DNA of 64,000 nt from the NCBI RefSeq assembly GCF_003573695.1, contig NC_039359.1, positions 139,463,939 to 139,527,938 on the forward strand. The letters run 5' to 3'. This DNA comes from Papaver somniferum (lineage: Eukaryota; Streptophyta; Magnoliopsida; Ranunculales; Papaveraceae). The translations under genes were made by a program, and so were the position numbers. The notes beneath the pieces are model-generated. The model was given only the letters and a program-made list of their open reading frames with translations. It was not told where the DNA came from and searched no databases. Below are positions 35,552-47,325 of the stretch, one piece after another. The first letter of the stretch is position 1. Every line of letters starts with the position of its first letter.

Positions 35552-35961
35552 GCTCTTATCCCAAAAAGATACTATTTCCCATATTAAGTTACTTCTCAAA
35601 GTCCATATTTACGTGGTCCACCAAGCCCATGAGTGAAAATAAGTCTCTGGGTTTTTGTGTGAAACTGATCGCCGGAGTGCTGACGTCATCAACGGAATCT
35701 GGTCACCGGAAATTGATTCTGGCAAGCTGAACTTGTCTCAGGCTGCTGAAACTGTCACAAGGGAATCATATACTTCCAGCAGTTTAAACATTCACAAGAA
35801 GAACCATTTAAACCAATTCCTTGTTCTTGCGAAAACACACCCAAAAACGCGACTTCAAACTCATATATCCCGCAGCCAACTCTCGCATCCGACTCGTACC
35901 CCCTTCATGATTCAATGAAACTTTGCGATTCATGCTTCAAGCTCCAAAATCTGACAACCGG

Positions 35962-36092
35962 AACTGAAGTGTATGCTTGCAGGGAAATTCCAGAACTGCA
36001 GAAACTGTGCAGAAACGCGGCTCGCCATTCTTGCTGCGTTTCTGCACAGTTTCTGCAGTTCTGGAATTTCCCTGCAAGCATACACTTCAGTT
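35962..36092. repeat. Perfect 57-bp inverted repeat with 17-bp loop
   Basis: The left arm 35962-36018 and right arm 36036-36092 are exact reverse complements (arm text includes CTGCAGAAACTGTGCAGAAA). Only the right arm has a counterpart in the sister LTR (about 42575-42635); the left arm replaces a short AGTACCACC stretch there. Confidence 0.95.
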
Positions 36093-38354
36093 CATACATT
36101 CCCTGGCAGTTTCTTGTCTCTGAATCCAATTCAAACAGCAACAGCTCCATCCATATCTCCATTACTCTCGGCTCAAAACATAGCCGCAACTCAGTACCAC
36201 CACTTGAATCGCATCTGCAATACTACTTTCCTTGGCTTGACCATCCTTAGCTCAATTCCAGCCTGCCTGCCACTTCTTTTGTACATTACTCACTGCTTGT
36301 CTTCATTGCCAACATACCTCAATCTAAGCTAGCCAGTGCAGTCGCACCATTCCAGCAGGAGCAGCACCATCATAACCATTATCTCCACCTGCGTTCACCA
36401 ATTTTAGTTCAAGACAGCAACTGCATCCATCCACGCTTCCCTGTAAACTCAACAGCAACCAACTCAGGACCAAGCTCTTCAAATGCATCAGCTACCCCTC
36501 AAAACATCCTTCAAACTCATGCCAATACTAACCCATAAGCCATCAGTTCCATATCCACCTGCAGCTGCAATAACTCAGCATCTCCTAACCCTGGGCAGCA
36601 AACACCAACACCAATCATACAAGACATTCATCACTCCACAATCCATACTAACACAGCCATTGTGCCCATGACAGCAACACCCTTTCTGTTTCTTCCATTG
36701 CAACAGCACCACCTATTGCTTCAACTCCAACTGATGCTCAACTTCATCTCTTCCATGTTCTTCCCAGTAACAAACAGCATCACCAACATGAACCCATCTC
36801 TGCAATCAGCTTCAACAACTGCTCAACTCAAACCATTCCAATCTGCAGCTTCTTTGAACACAATCATCAACATTTCATGTTTACCTGCAATACATGTTCT
36901 TAAGACTGAACTTCAGCTCAAAATAAAACCAAAATCAGTCCCACGATCAAACTACTCCTGCTGTGTTCCTTCAAGCTCCGATTATCTTTCAAAACCCCTT
37001 TGTAAAGACCCACAAAATAAATCACAGCAACATCATCACCTTCCTTACCTTCCTGAACTGCTCTGCAACCCTGCCTTGACTCTGCGAACACAAGGTAAGA
37101 ACAGCTCCACCCTTTACACAACGATGAGAAACAATGGCAGTGATAACTCCTTTCACTATTCTTCTCCATCTTGTATCGAACTTCTCATCAGACCCTTGAC
37201 AGACATCCATGGAAAATACCCCCAAAATCCTTTGCACAGACAACTAGACTCACTAGAGCTTAAATTAGCGAAGAAGATTTATTCAGGTCTTTACTCGAAC
37301 AGTTTATGTGCAGTGACTCGGTTAATATAGAGACAGCTTGCTGGTGATTTTTAAGCCTCTCTATATTACCTTCCCTGCAGTAAATTCAAGTTTCTACAAC
37401 AATCCTCATTCATAATTCATTCAAACACACTAACACTGCAGCAATCTCCTTCATACATTCCCACAAACTGGGCAACAATAGCTTCAGTTCTTAGCTGTAT
37501 TATTGCTTGAAAACTTTCACCAAAATGTCATCCAACTCGAACCCATTTCAGCCTGCACCTTGAGCTACAATCACCACACACACTTGAGCCACTGATTCAT
37601 GTCTTTCCCTGCTACTGAATTCAAATCAAACCCTCTCTTTTAATCTTCACCAGCAACATCATCTTCTACGGAGTTCTCGATTTCCATCTGCTTCACTCCT
37701 TCACTGCAGCTTTCACTCTCGGCTAAACTCACCAGCCGCACTCCCCTCGTCTCTCTTTTCTCGATTTCAGACAGAAATAAATGAGAAGAAGAATACTGGT
37801 TTTTAGGTTTTGTGTCGGAATGGGTGTGGATATAGCCACCTAGGGAGAGTAGATATGGGATACCCAGATGACTCTAGGCACCCTAAAAGGTTATAAAGGC
37901 CAACCAAATGGTAGCCCTTTTGCAACTTGTATTGGTGATGTCGACTGTCCCGTATCCTCTATTGTGCTCCCGATAATGCTTGCTTGCAATGAAATGCCGC
38001 TTTTGTTCTTTTTCGAATTCTTCCACCAACAGCAGCTGTCTCGTACTTCTCAAATCCACTTATTTTCTTCAATTTCTAACATCACTAAAGTTGTCATGCT
38101 TTTCAGACAGAAATTTGCATCACTAAAGCCGACATACTTTTCAGACAGAGATGAAGAAATAAAAGCAAATAATGAGAAATAATCCGCCTCCAACACTTTT
38201 CCCTTTTAAGCGACGTTTCTTCTTCTTTTATTCCAAAATGACTCCAAAGTACCTAAATACTCAAAAACAATCATAAGATACATATTTTACAAGAAAACTA
38301 AGCAAAGAAAGTATAAACAATAGATAAATATTAAGGTGTTGTAGACACCTATCA

Positions 38355-38372
38355 AATTCCCCACACTTAAAC
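38355..38372 (-). other. Polypurine tract of the gypsy element
   Basis: The minus strand reads TTAAGTGTGGGGAATT immediately before the 3' LTR. Near-copies with a longer G run occur on the minus strand at 39563-39580 (TTTAAGTGTGGGGGAGC) and about 39893-39905 (AAGTGTGGGGGAAAC). These could be internal or ancestral tracts. Confidence 0.75.
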
Positions 38373-38966
38373 TTTGCTAGTCCTCGAGCAAATCATACAA
38401 AATAATTATAAAGCATACATACAACTCCGTGTCGCCGAGGATACGATTACTCTTAGCATGAATAACAGGCCTTTGAACCCCCTACGTGTCCATAGTGGAC
38501 GAGTTATAGTCTCGTGAAGGTTTACAAAAGGTTTACCTGCAAAACCTATATTTCCAACTCCGGCTACCTGTGACAAATTTATGAACGAATCCAAAATGAC
38601 TACAGGAGGAGGTACCTTGATGCAATTCCAATTCATATATAAGTAAACAAAGCTCTACTCGATAAAGTTGAACAAACCACAATACTCGGAATGTAACTAA
38701 CCACAATCACACATGAATAGATTAAGAAGATGGATATAAAGATAGATGTTTGCGAATGTTGACTAGTGATCGGTGTTTCCCATATCTGTCTGAAGGTCAC
38801 TGCCAAAACAAACCTAAAAATCCTATTGGATTAAGCTACTGGTCCGAATACTAATATCAACACGACTGGCATATACAAGGGAACCAGCGGTCGACAAACT
38901 TAATTTTAGATCAATTTACTGGAATATACAAGGGAACCAGTGATCGATTTTATTCAACACAACAAT

Positions 38967-39040
38967 AATATTTTTTTTTTCTTTTTTCATTTTTTTTTCT
39001 TTTTCAAATTTTTTTTTCTCTTTTTCTCTTTTTTTTTTTT
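38967..39040. repeat. Long pyrimidine (T-rich) tract
   Basis: About 75 bases are almost only T, with scattered C and a few A, in the untranslated 3' interior of the gypsy element. A second, shorter T/C tract lies at 39484-39530. On the element's own strand these are poly-purine runs. Confidence 0.9.
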
Positions 39041-39678
39041 GACATCATGATTGGATCTTGTGGATCCAAGCTCATGTTTCTTGTAAGAAAATTACATGGT
39101 AATTCCCATGGATCCCGCACTCCACGCTTGCTTAGGCGACGGAGACAGGGAGAACACACACATATTGCTATCCAAGTGTCAATTTTTTTTTAGTAACTCA
39201 ATCACTCTATTTCATCCTAACAGTGATAACAATTCGATGCTAGTGCCCCACCAAATCACTTAGAGAAACAATAGATAAATACGGAAAAATAAAAATAGAA
39301 CGTGATATGATGACATTTCGAGATATGGTAACAACTATCATGTTATTTCTAACACATGAGCTACGCCCGTCCTTTTAATTAATGGATTCCTCAACTCCTG
39401 CAACCAAAATGGTTCCATCCACTTATATTGGTAGTGTCATCCTAAAGGCACAATTTTCTAGATTTCGGAGTTTATAAAGCAATTTTTTTTCTTTTTCTAT
39501 TTTTCAATTTTGTTTTTCTTTTTCACTAAAGGCATCAAACAAACTATACAAACATATAAATGCTCCCCCACACTTAAACTTTACATTGTCCTCAATGTGA
39601 ATTTAGTCATTCAAAGTAAAGTTCAAGGTGAGAAATTTCGCAAATGATATGCAAAAACAAGAAAATAAAGATAAATGC

Positions 39679-41226
39679 TTAAAAATAAAAAGATAAAGAT
39701 ACAAAACCGGCGGGTTGCCTCCCATGCAGCGCTTGGTTTAAAGTCGTCAGCCCGACTTGCAAGACGAATTCCCCATACACCAATAATCTGAAAAGTTGGG
39801 GATCCTCCCATAGAACCTGTTTTGAAAACACTAGCTTCACACAAATATTAGTAACATAAAACAGAAACGAATCTATTAACCGATAAAAGTTTCCCCCACA
39901 CTTATTCTTGTCCACACTTAAAAGTGTATAAAGAATATAGAAGTCAGGGACTTCCGCGGTTTCTTGTTCCAAAACCTGCATAGTATGAGAATCAGGTATC
40001 TCTAATGGCGGAAATCGAGAAACAGAGTCATTCAACAATATTCTCGAAGCACATACATTCAAACCAATAAGAGGTAAAGGAGAAGAAACAATATGCAAAG
40101 GGTTAGACAAACCTTGCACAATCTCTTGTATTATGGAATCCTCCTCATCCTTGAAAAATTCAAGTGAATTATTCACCTTTTGTATATCATGGTCCTCTAT
40201 CAAACCTTGCAACCATTCTTCGTCCGTTTCTGCCTTAACCAAAATCTCGGCATCAACATCTTCATTACAATTCTTTGCAAGCTCAATTGGGTCTTCCACA
40301 ATATTGGTCATAACGGTCTCATTCTCAACATACTCCTCTTTGTAGTAAGGTACATACTCCACCGCGGATTCAAGTCTCACCATAAGGAACTTTTTTAGAA
40401 CACTCATTGCATCATCCTCAAGCTCTACCTTTTGAATAAGTTCTTGATCGTTATAAAGATCAATGCTCGAGTAAGCTACATTAGTGTCATCATATTCATT
40501 TTCATCTTCACCTTGATCGCAAAAAGACTCCATTGTACACTCCTCGGAGATGTCACCATAAATTGGTTCAAGCGATATACTTTCATAGTCATCGTCACTA
40601 TCATAGTTAACATAAGTTTGGCTACCACTTCCCAAAGATTGGTCTTTCGCAGAATTTTGCATTTCCTCTTTGTATTCTTCAATGTCTTGTCTTAAAATGG
40701 AAACACCTTTTTGAAGCTCTTGGAGTGATCCATCCAAATTTTGAAAATAATGTTCCATTTGTTTGTAAAGCTCATTCGACAAGGCAAAAGTATAATTACT
40801 TACTTCAGTAATGCTAGGACAATTATCTTCTCTTTGAATGGGTGAATGATCATAACTACGATCAGAAATTGGGCCAAACATACTACGAGCACATTCGGTC
40901 GATGAAACTGGTTTCATGCTTGGTTGTCTACGAACTGACTCCATGCTAACCATAAATTGTTGCATCTCATCTACCAAACTCGAAGAAATATGAATAGGAG
41001 TACAACTAGTCTCCCCTCCTTGTGGTCGCTCACTTACATACCTACCATAAGAAGGTTGATATGTATGAGAATAACTCAAAGGGCACGTAGAACATTGACC
41101 ATAACCAAAGGATTGGTTGTGATTGTATTCCCCGCAAGGGTGATAGTTGTCATAATTTTGTTGAGGTTGATAACTGTACCCATTGTTCCAATATGCTCCG
41201 TCCATAGAAATTGGTACCTGAAACAA
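39679..41226 (-). CDS. Orphan 515-residue ORF of the non-autonomous gypsy element
   Basis: It starts about 0.13 kb after the primer-binding site and is the longest open frame in the window. Residues 1-65 are rich in Tyr, Asn, Gln and Gly (DGAYWNNGYSYQPQQNYDNY). Residues about 150-195 form a heptad helix (HYFQNLDGSLQELQKGVSIL). Residues 205-380 are very acidic. Near the C-terminus come LWEDPQLFRLLVY and LNQALHGRQPAGF. I recognise no gag, protease or polymerase motif. The DNA encoding the last motif (TTAAACCAAGCGCTGCATGGGAGGCAACC type) is a conserved stretch in many plant gypsy elements and may be retained as nucleic acid rather than protein. The function is unknown. Confidence 0.65.
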   Translation of the reverse strand: MFQVPISMDGAYWNNGYSYQPQQNYDNYHPCGEYNHNQSFGYGQCSTCPLSYSHTYQPSYGRYVSERPQGGETSCTPIHISSSLVDEMQQFMVSMESVRRQPSMKPVSSTECARSMFGPISDRSYDHSPIQREDNCPSITEVSNYTFALSNELYKQMEHYFQNLDGSLQELQKGVSILRQDIEEYKEEMQNSAKDQSLGSGSQTYVNYDSDDDYESISLEPIYGDISEECTMESFCDQGEDENEYDDTNVAYSSIDLYNDQELIQKVELEDDAMSVLKKFLMVRLESAVEYVPYYKEEYVENETVMTNIVEDPIELAKNCNEDVDAEILVKAETDEEWLQGLIEDHDIQKVNNSLEFFKDEEDSIIQEIVQGLSNPLHIVSSPLPLIGLNVCASRILLNDSVSRFPPLEIPDSHTMQVLEQETAEVPDFYILYTLLSVDKNKCGGNFYRLIDSFLFYVTNICVKLVFSKQVLWEDPQLFRLLVYGEFVLQVGLTTLNQALHGRQPAGFVSLSFYF

Positions 41227-41333
41227 GAGTTCTGAAAACTATGTTAAAAACCTGAAAATAAAAACAAAAACAAAATAAAAAACAAGACTAAAAACAAAAA
41301 TAAGAAACCAAAAACAAATGACAATCGCTGCCT

Positions 41334-41351
41334 CCCCGGCAGCGGCGCCAA
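41334..41351 (-). other. Primer-binding site of the gypsy element
   Basis: The minus strand reads TTGGCGCCGCTGCCGGGG four bases after the LTR end (TGATCGC on the plus strand at 41356). This is the common plant Athila/Tat-type primer site. It fixes the element's orientation. Confidence 0.9.
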
Positions 41352-41355
41352 AATT

Positions 41356-44300
41356 TGATCGCTGTCGTAAGCGTCAAAAATAATTACACTTTCTTACTAC
41401 TCAAAATATATAATGAAGCAAGTGCAAGAAAGGATCGTTCCCACAGAGAGGTCTAGGTTGTCAATATGCTTCGGTTTCTTATGGTAACACTAGGGGGGTT
41501 TTCTGATTTTTATAAAGTAAACTACAATAAAAGCAAATAAATAAAAGTAAACAAATCAACTCAAGGATATGTGAAAGTATTGGTCAAGGATTTCGTTTTC
41601 ATTCACTAACACGTTCTTGTCTTAATAACTAGAATTGATATTTAATCTCTCATTATCAAAAGCCCTAAGATACCTAATCGAAAGAATATCCCGCAATTTC
41701 CTCTTATTATCACACATACATGTAAAACGATGCAAATATGAATTCAACCAAAAGAATAACCTAACGCCTTGCTCTAATCAAGTTCAATTCCCATGGAGCA
41801 TTAAGATTCATGAAATTAGGCTAATCAATGCAATTGAAATACATTGTGCAAACAATTCGAACAAAGGTCACGATTCTCATATGATTACAAGGATATATCA
41901 CTATAAGTTATAACCATATTTATGCTACTTGTGTTCAAGGATATCGCTCGATGATAAACCCTAAACTAGCAATAGATGTGGTTACAAGTTCTACCAATTT
42001 GCAACTTGACAAAACAAACAATCAAATCTTGCTATAATACGTCAATCATATAACTATATTTCCAGAGAATCATGAACGAATAATTATGAGACAAAACTAA
42101 TTCATTAAACCCAAAATCATGTTATGTGAAATCCAACTTAATCATTAACTAATCATAAAACTCTAGCTCATGTTCATGGAGTTCATAACAAGAATAAAAA
42201 GAAAAGCTTTCATGAGTGAAAATAAGTCTCTGGATTTTTGTGTGAAAATGGTCGCCGAAGTGCTGACGTCATCAACGGAATCTGGTCACCGGAAATTGAT
42301 TCTGGCAAGCTGAACTTGTCTCAGGCTGCTGAAACTGTCACAAGGGAATCATATACTTCCAGCAGTTTAAACATTCACAAGAAGAACCATTTAAACCAAT
42401 TCCTTGTTCTTGCGAAAACACACCCAAAAACGCGACTTCAAACTCATATATCCCGCAGCCAACTCTCGCATCCGACTCGTACCCCCTTCATGATTCAATG
42501 AAACTTTGCGATTCATGCTTCAAGCTCCAAAATCTGACAACCGGAACTAGTACCACCGGCTCGCCATTCTCGCTGCGTTTCTGCACAGTTTCTGCAGTTC
42601 TGGAATTTCCCTGCAAGCATACACTTCAGTTCATACATTCCCTGGCAGTTTCTTGTCTCTGAATCCAATTCAAACAGCAACAGCTCCATCCATATCTCCA
42701 TTACTCTCGGCTCAAAACATAGCCGCAACTCAGTACCACCACTTGAATCGCATCTGCAATACTACTTTCCTTGGCTTGACCATCCTTAGCTCAATTCCAG
42801 CCTGCCTGCCTGCCACTTCTTTTGTACATTACTCACTGCTTGTCTTCATTGCCAACATACCTCCATCTAAGCTAGCCAGTGCAGTCGCACCATTCCAGCA
42901 GGAGCAGCACCATCATAACCATTATCTCCACCTGCGTTCACCAATTTTAGTTCAAGACAGCAACTGCATCCATCCACGCTTCCCTGTAAACTCAACAGCA
43001 ACCAACTCAGGACCAAGCTCTTCAAATGCATCAGCTACCCCTCAAAACATCCTTCAAACTCGTGCCAATACTAACCCATAAGCCATCAGTTCCATATCCA
43101 CCTGCAGCTGCAATAACTCAGCATCTCCTAACCCTGGGCAGCAAACACCAACACCAATCATACAAGACATTCATCACTCCACAATCCATACTAACACAGC
43201 CATTGTGCCCATGACAGTAACACCCTTTCTGTTTCTTCCATTGCAACAGCACCACCTATTGTTTCAACTCCAACTGATGCTCAACTTCATCTCTTCCATG
43301 TTCTTCCCAGTAACAAACAGCATCACCAACATGAACCCATCTCTGCAATCAGCTTCAACAACTGCTCAACTCAAACCATTCCAATCTGCAGCTTCTTTGA
43401 ACACAATCATCAACATTTCATGTTTACCTGCAATACATGTTCTTAAGACTGAACTTCAGCTCAAAATAAAACCAAAATCAGTCCCACGATCAAACTACTC
43501 CTGCTGTGTTCCTTCAAGCTCCGATTATCTTTCAAAACCCCTTTGTAAAGACCCACAAAATAAATCACAGCAACATCATCACCTTCCTTACCTGCCTGAA
43601 CTGCTCTGCAACCCTGCCTTGACTCTGCGAACACAAGGTAAGAACAGCTCCACCCTTTACACAACGATGAGAAACAATGGCAGTGATAACTCCTTTCACT
43701 ATTCTTCTCCATCTTGTATCGAACTTCTCATCAGACCCTTGACAGACATCCATGGAAAATACCCCCAGAATCCTTTGCAGACAGACTCAACTAGAGCTTA
43801 AATTAGCGAAGAAGATTTATTCAGGTCTTTACTCGAACAGTTTATGTGCAGTGACTCGGTTAATATAGAGACAGCTTGCTGGTGATTTTTAAGCCTCTTT
43901 ATATTACCTTCCCTGCAGTAAATTCAAGTTTCTACAACAATCCTCATTCATAATTCATTCAAACACACTAACACTGCAGCAATCTCCTTCATACATTCCC
44001 ACAAACTGGGCAACAATAGCTTCAGTTCTTAGCTGTATTATTGCTTGAAAACTTTCACCAAAATGTCATCCAACTCGAACCCATTTCAGCCTGCACCTTG
44101 AGCTACAATCACCACACACACTTGAGCCACTGATTCATGTCTTTCCCTGCTACTGAATTCAAATCAAACCCTCTCTTTTAATCTTCACCAGAAACATCAT
44201 CTTCTACGGAGTTCTCGATTTCCATCTGCTTCACTCCTTCACTGCAGCTTTCACTCTCGGGTAAACTCACCAGCCGCACTTCCCTCGTCTCTCTTTTCTC

Positions 44301-44891
44301 GATTTCAGACAGAAATAAATGAGAAGAAGAATACTGGTTTTTAGGTTTTGTGTCGGAATGGGAGTGGATATAGCCACCTAGGGAGAGTAGATATGGGATA
44401 CCCAGATGACTCTAGGCACCCTAAAAGGTTATAAAGGCCAACCAAATGGTAGCCCTTTTGCAACTTGTATTGGTGATGTCGACTGTCCCGTATCCTCTAT
44501 TGTGCTCCCGATAATGCTTGCTTGCAATGAAATGCCGCTTTTGTTCTTTTTCGAATTCTTCCACCAACAGCAGCTGTCTCGTACTTCTCAAATCCACTTC
44601 TTTTCTTCAATTTCTAACATCACTAAAGTTGTCATGCTTTTCAGACAGAAATTTGCATCACTAAAGCCGACATACTTTTCAAACAGAGATGAAGAAATAA
44701 AAGCAAATAATGAGAAATAATCCGCCTCCAACACTTTGCCCTTTTAAGCGACGTTTCTTCTTCTTTTATTCCATATGACTCCAAAGTACCTAAATACTCA
44801 AAAACATTCATAAGATACATCTTTTACAAGAAAACTAAGCAAAGAAAGCATAAACAATAGATAAATATTAAGGTGTTGTAGACACCTATCA
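41356..44891 (-). mobile_element. 5' LTR of the young gypsy element (3536 bp), promoter deleted
   Basis: It is collinear with 34623-38354, but a 151-bp block (35481-35631 of the sister) is missing between two CATG tetranucleotides, leaving a single CATG at 42211-42214. The missing block contains the TATA box. It also lacks the left arm of the 57-bp inverted repeat. As the 5' LTR is the one that would drive transcription, this copy is probably silent. Confidence 0.9.
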
Positions 44892-44896
44892 GAAAG

Positions 44897-46179
44897 TCTG
44901 TTTTTAACCCTTTCCACCAAACCTGTGAAGCAGCTGACCTTATTCTTTCCAATTACAAGAGGAATCCCTAGGTATCTTTCATTAGAATTCATCCTAGGTA
45001 CCTTTAATCTTCGAGTAAGAAGTATACAAAACCTTGGTGGCACATTAGCACTGTAATACACACTTGACTTGTTAAAGTTCACCATCTGGCCAGAGGCAGC
45101 TCCAAAATCAGCAATGACTTTGAGAAGATTATTTACATTATGCAAATCAGCAATAATGAACAACAGGCAGTCATCAAAAATAAAATAAATGAGATATTGC
45201 AGGAGCACCTGGAACAATTTTTATACCTTCTATTTGTTTGGTTTGTTCAACCTTGAGAAGTTGTCTAGAAAAAACTTATATCACTATTATAAAAAGGTAG
45301 GGTGACAGGGGGTCACCTTGCCGTATACCTCTTGTTGGATAGTAGGATTTGCATGGAACACCATTTAGAATTTTAGAGATATGAATAGTACTCACGCATT
45401 GCATAATAAGGTTGCACCATTCTTGGCAGAATCCCATTTTCAGCATAACATCTTGTAGAAATGACCATTCAAGCCTATCAAAGGCTTTTGACATATCAAG
45501 TTTCAATGGTAAATACTTATTTACTTCCTTCTTGTTCTTCATAGTGTGAACAATTTCCTGAGCAAGATGAATATTGTCTGTTATTTGTCTTCCTTGAACA
45601 TATGCTGCTTGAAGTGGAGATATCACTTTCCCCATTATCTTTTTCAACCTCATTGACAGTATCTTTGAGATGCTTTTATAAGAGGAGTTACAAAGAGCAA
45701 TAGGCCTCAAATCAGAAGGGAATTGTTTGTTTTTTGTTTTAGGAATAAGTGAAACATTTGTAGCATTCATGCTTTTAAGAAGATATCATGTATGAAAAAA
45801 TTGTTTCACCATTTCTATAACATCATTACCAACAATATCCCAATGATGTTTGAAAGAAACCAGGTGGGAATCCATCTGGTCCAGGGGCTTTCCAAGGCTT
45901 CATGTCTTTTAAAGCTTTAAATATCTTAGTATCCTCAGGAATTCTCATTAATTCCAAATTATCAGAAGTAAAGATTACTGAAGGAATACAATTCAAGATG
46001 TCTTCATTTTTTTCTGGAAAAGAGGAAGTATGAAGTGAACTGTAATGATCAGTCAACAGATTTTCTAACTCCTCCCTAGTAGTACACCAATTTCCATTTC
46101 CATCTTTTAAAGCCACAATATTGTTTCTAGCCCTTCTTTTATTTGCATTAGCATGATGATATTTGGTATTTCTATCCAT
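44897..46179 (-). pseudogene. LINE ORF2 reverse transcriptase (interrupted)
   Basis: Minus-strand frames carry the plant LINE RT series in order: DMKPWKAPGPDGFPPGFF (about 45850-45900), LRPIALCNSSYKSISKIL, AYVQGRQITDNIHLAQE, DMSKAFDRLEW, GIRQGDPLSPYLF (about 45290), then FDDCLLF, where the usual motif is FADDCLLF. Frameshifts separate the blocks near 45775 and 45250. The domain is cut at 44892 by the gypsy element and continues at 34622. Confidence 0.9.
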
Positions 46180-47325
46180 TTCAAGATAGTATTCATCTCT
46201 TGATTTTTGTCCCCAGAGTTCATGTTGAATTTGATGTCAATGCTCTATTTGGTTTTCTAAATGTAAAACTTCAGTATTATTACTTTGATACTGACTGTTT
46301 TGCTGCAAAGATTCCAACTGTTGGTGAAGTAAATAAATATTGCTTTGAATGTTCCCATATTTCTCCATGTTCCACTTTGAGATATACTTCCTTGTAGTGA
46401 TAAGTCTTCTTGATAATCTAAAACCATGTGAGCCATTTACCTGTTGTTCCCAAGCATTAGTAATCTCACTTTTCAAAGTTTCATCTTTTTCATAGCATTG
46501 GAAGTATTTCCAATTTTTTTTTTCTTATCACCATTTAAAGAGGAAGTATCCAGCATTATTGGACAATGATCTGACCCCAATTGTGGAAGATGTAAGAGCT
46601 TTGAGTCTGAAAATTGAATGAACCAATCACCATTGATTATGTCTCTATCAAGTCTTGATCTTCTAATACCAGTGCCATGAACATTACTTGACCAAGTGAA
46701 AGATATTCCAGTGTAACCCAAATCATCCAAACCAGCTTCATATATAAGATTGATGTAATAAGAATCCCTTGAGGAAGAAACAACATTATGTGAAGAAGAA
46801 GAAGAAGAAGAAGAAGAAGAAGAAAAAGAAATAAAAGCAGTAGAAAAATTGCCATTCACATGTATTCTTCCTTCATTATTGAAAACCAAATTTAAATCAC
46901 CTAAAATAACCTATGGTTATGTGATACTCTGACTTAAATTCTTAATATATGTCCATTGCTTCTCTTTGTGATGTGGATAAGAAGAACCATACATACAAGT
47001 AAGTAACCATTCTGGCTTTGAGGGATCATCCTGCACTAGACAATTAATAATCCAAGTATCTGCATTCATAACATTAAAGTGAAATCCATCTTTCCATAAC
47101 AATATTATGCCACTTGCTAATCCTCTTGAAGATATAAGCCTATGGTTGGGAAATTTATATGTTTTAATAAATTTTCTCATTTTATCCTCACCTATCTTAG
47201 CTTCAGAGATAAAAAAAACATCAGGGTCATATCTGTAGAGAAGATCTTTGAGATGATCTCTAGTTATTTTGTTGGCAAATCCTTGACAATTTCATGCTAA
47301 AACTCTCATTGTTCTAATATATGCA
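46180..47325 (-). pseudogene. LINE ORF2 apurinic endonuclease domain
   Basis: The endonuclease would nick target DNA for LINE insertion. The start is MRVLA-stop-NCQGFANK near 47310, where the Trp of the usual WNCQG motif has become a stop (TGG to TGA). It is followed by YDPDVFFISEAKIG (the Glu motif), SSRGLASGIILLWKDGF, LDDLGYTGISFTWSS, RRSRLDRDI and LGSDHCPIML (the Asp-His motif). A run of 11 to 12 Ser codons, from a GAA microsatellite on the plus strand (46792-46823), interrupts the domain. Frames change near 46910 and 46475. Confidence 0.88.

Larger units (their letters stand above)
34623..38354 (-). mobile_element. 3' LTR of the young gypsy element (3732 bp)
   Basis: Starts (minus strand) TGATAGGTGTCTACAAC and ends GACAGCGATCA. 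It keeps a TATA box at 35543-35551 and carries a 57-bp inverted repeat at 35962-36092, both absent from its sister LTR. The U3 is strongly strand-asymmetric (C/T and A rich on the plus strand), giving plus-strand open frames of up to 222 codons (36662-37330) rich in Ser, Thr, His and Pro. The same frame in the other LTR is shortened to 198 codons by a small rearrangement, so I do not treat it as a gene. Confidence 0.92.
34623..44891 (-). mobile_element. Young non-autonomous Ty3/gypsy (Tat-like) element, complete
   Basis: Two highly similar LTRs (3732 and 3536 bp) have TG...CA ends and a perfect target duplication GAAAG (34618-34622, 44892-44896). The primer-binding site (minus strand TTGGCGCCGCTGCCGGGG) and polypurine tract place the 5' LTR on the right. 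The interior is only 3.0 kb and encodes one orphan 515-residue ORF, with no gag, protease, RT or integrase that I can recognise. LTRs longer than the interior, with no polymerase, fit the large non-autonomous (LARD-like) class. By eye the LTRs differ at only a few scattered bases plus two structural changes, so insertion is recent. Confidence 0.93.

Noticed and set aside
36662..37330. 222-codon plus-strand frame, repeated at 43205-43801, as a host gene
   Set aside because: It lies in the U3 of both gypsy LTRs on the strand opposite to the element, has Ser/Thr/His/Pro-rich low-complexity text, and its end differs between LTRs. Strand composition bias explains it.
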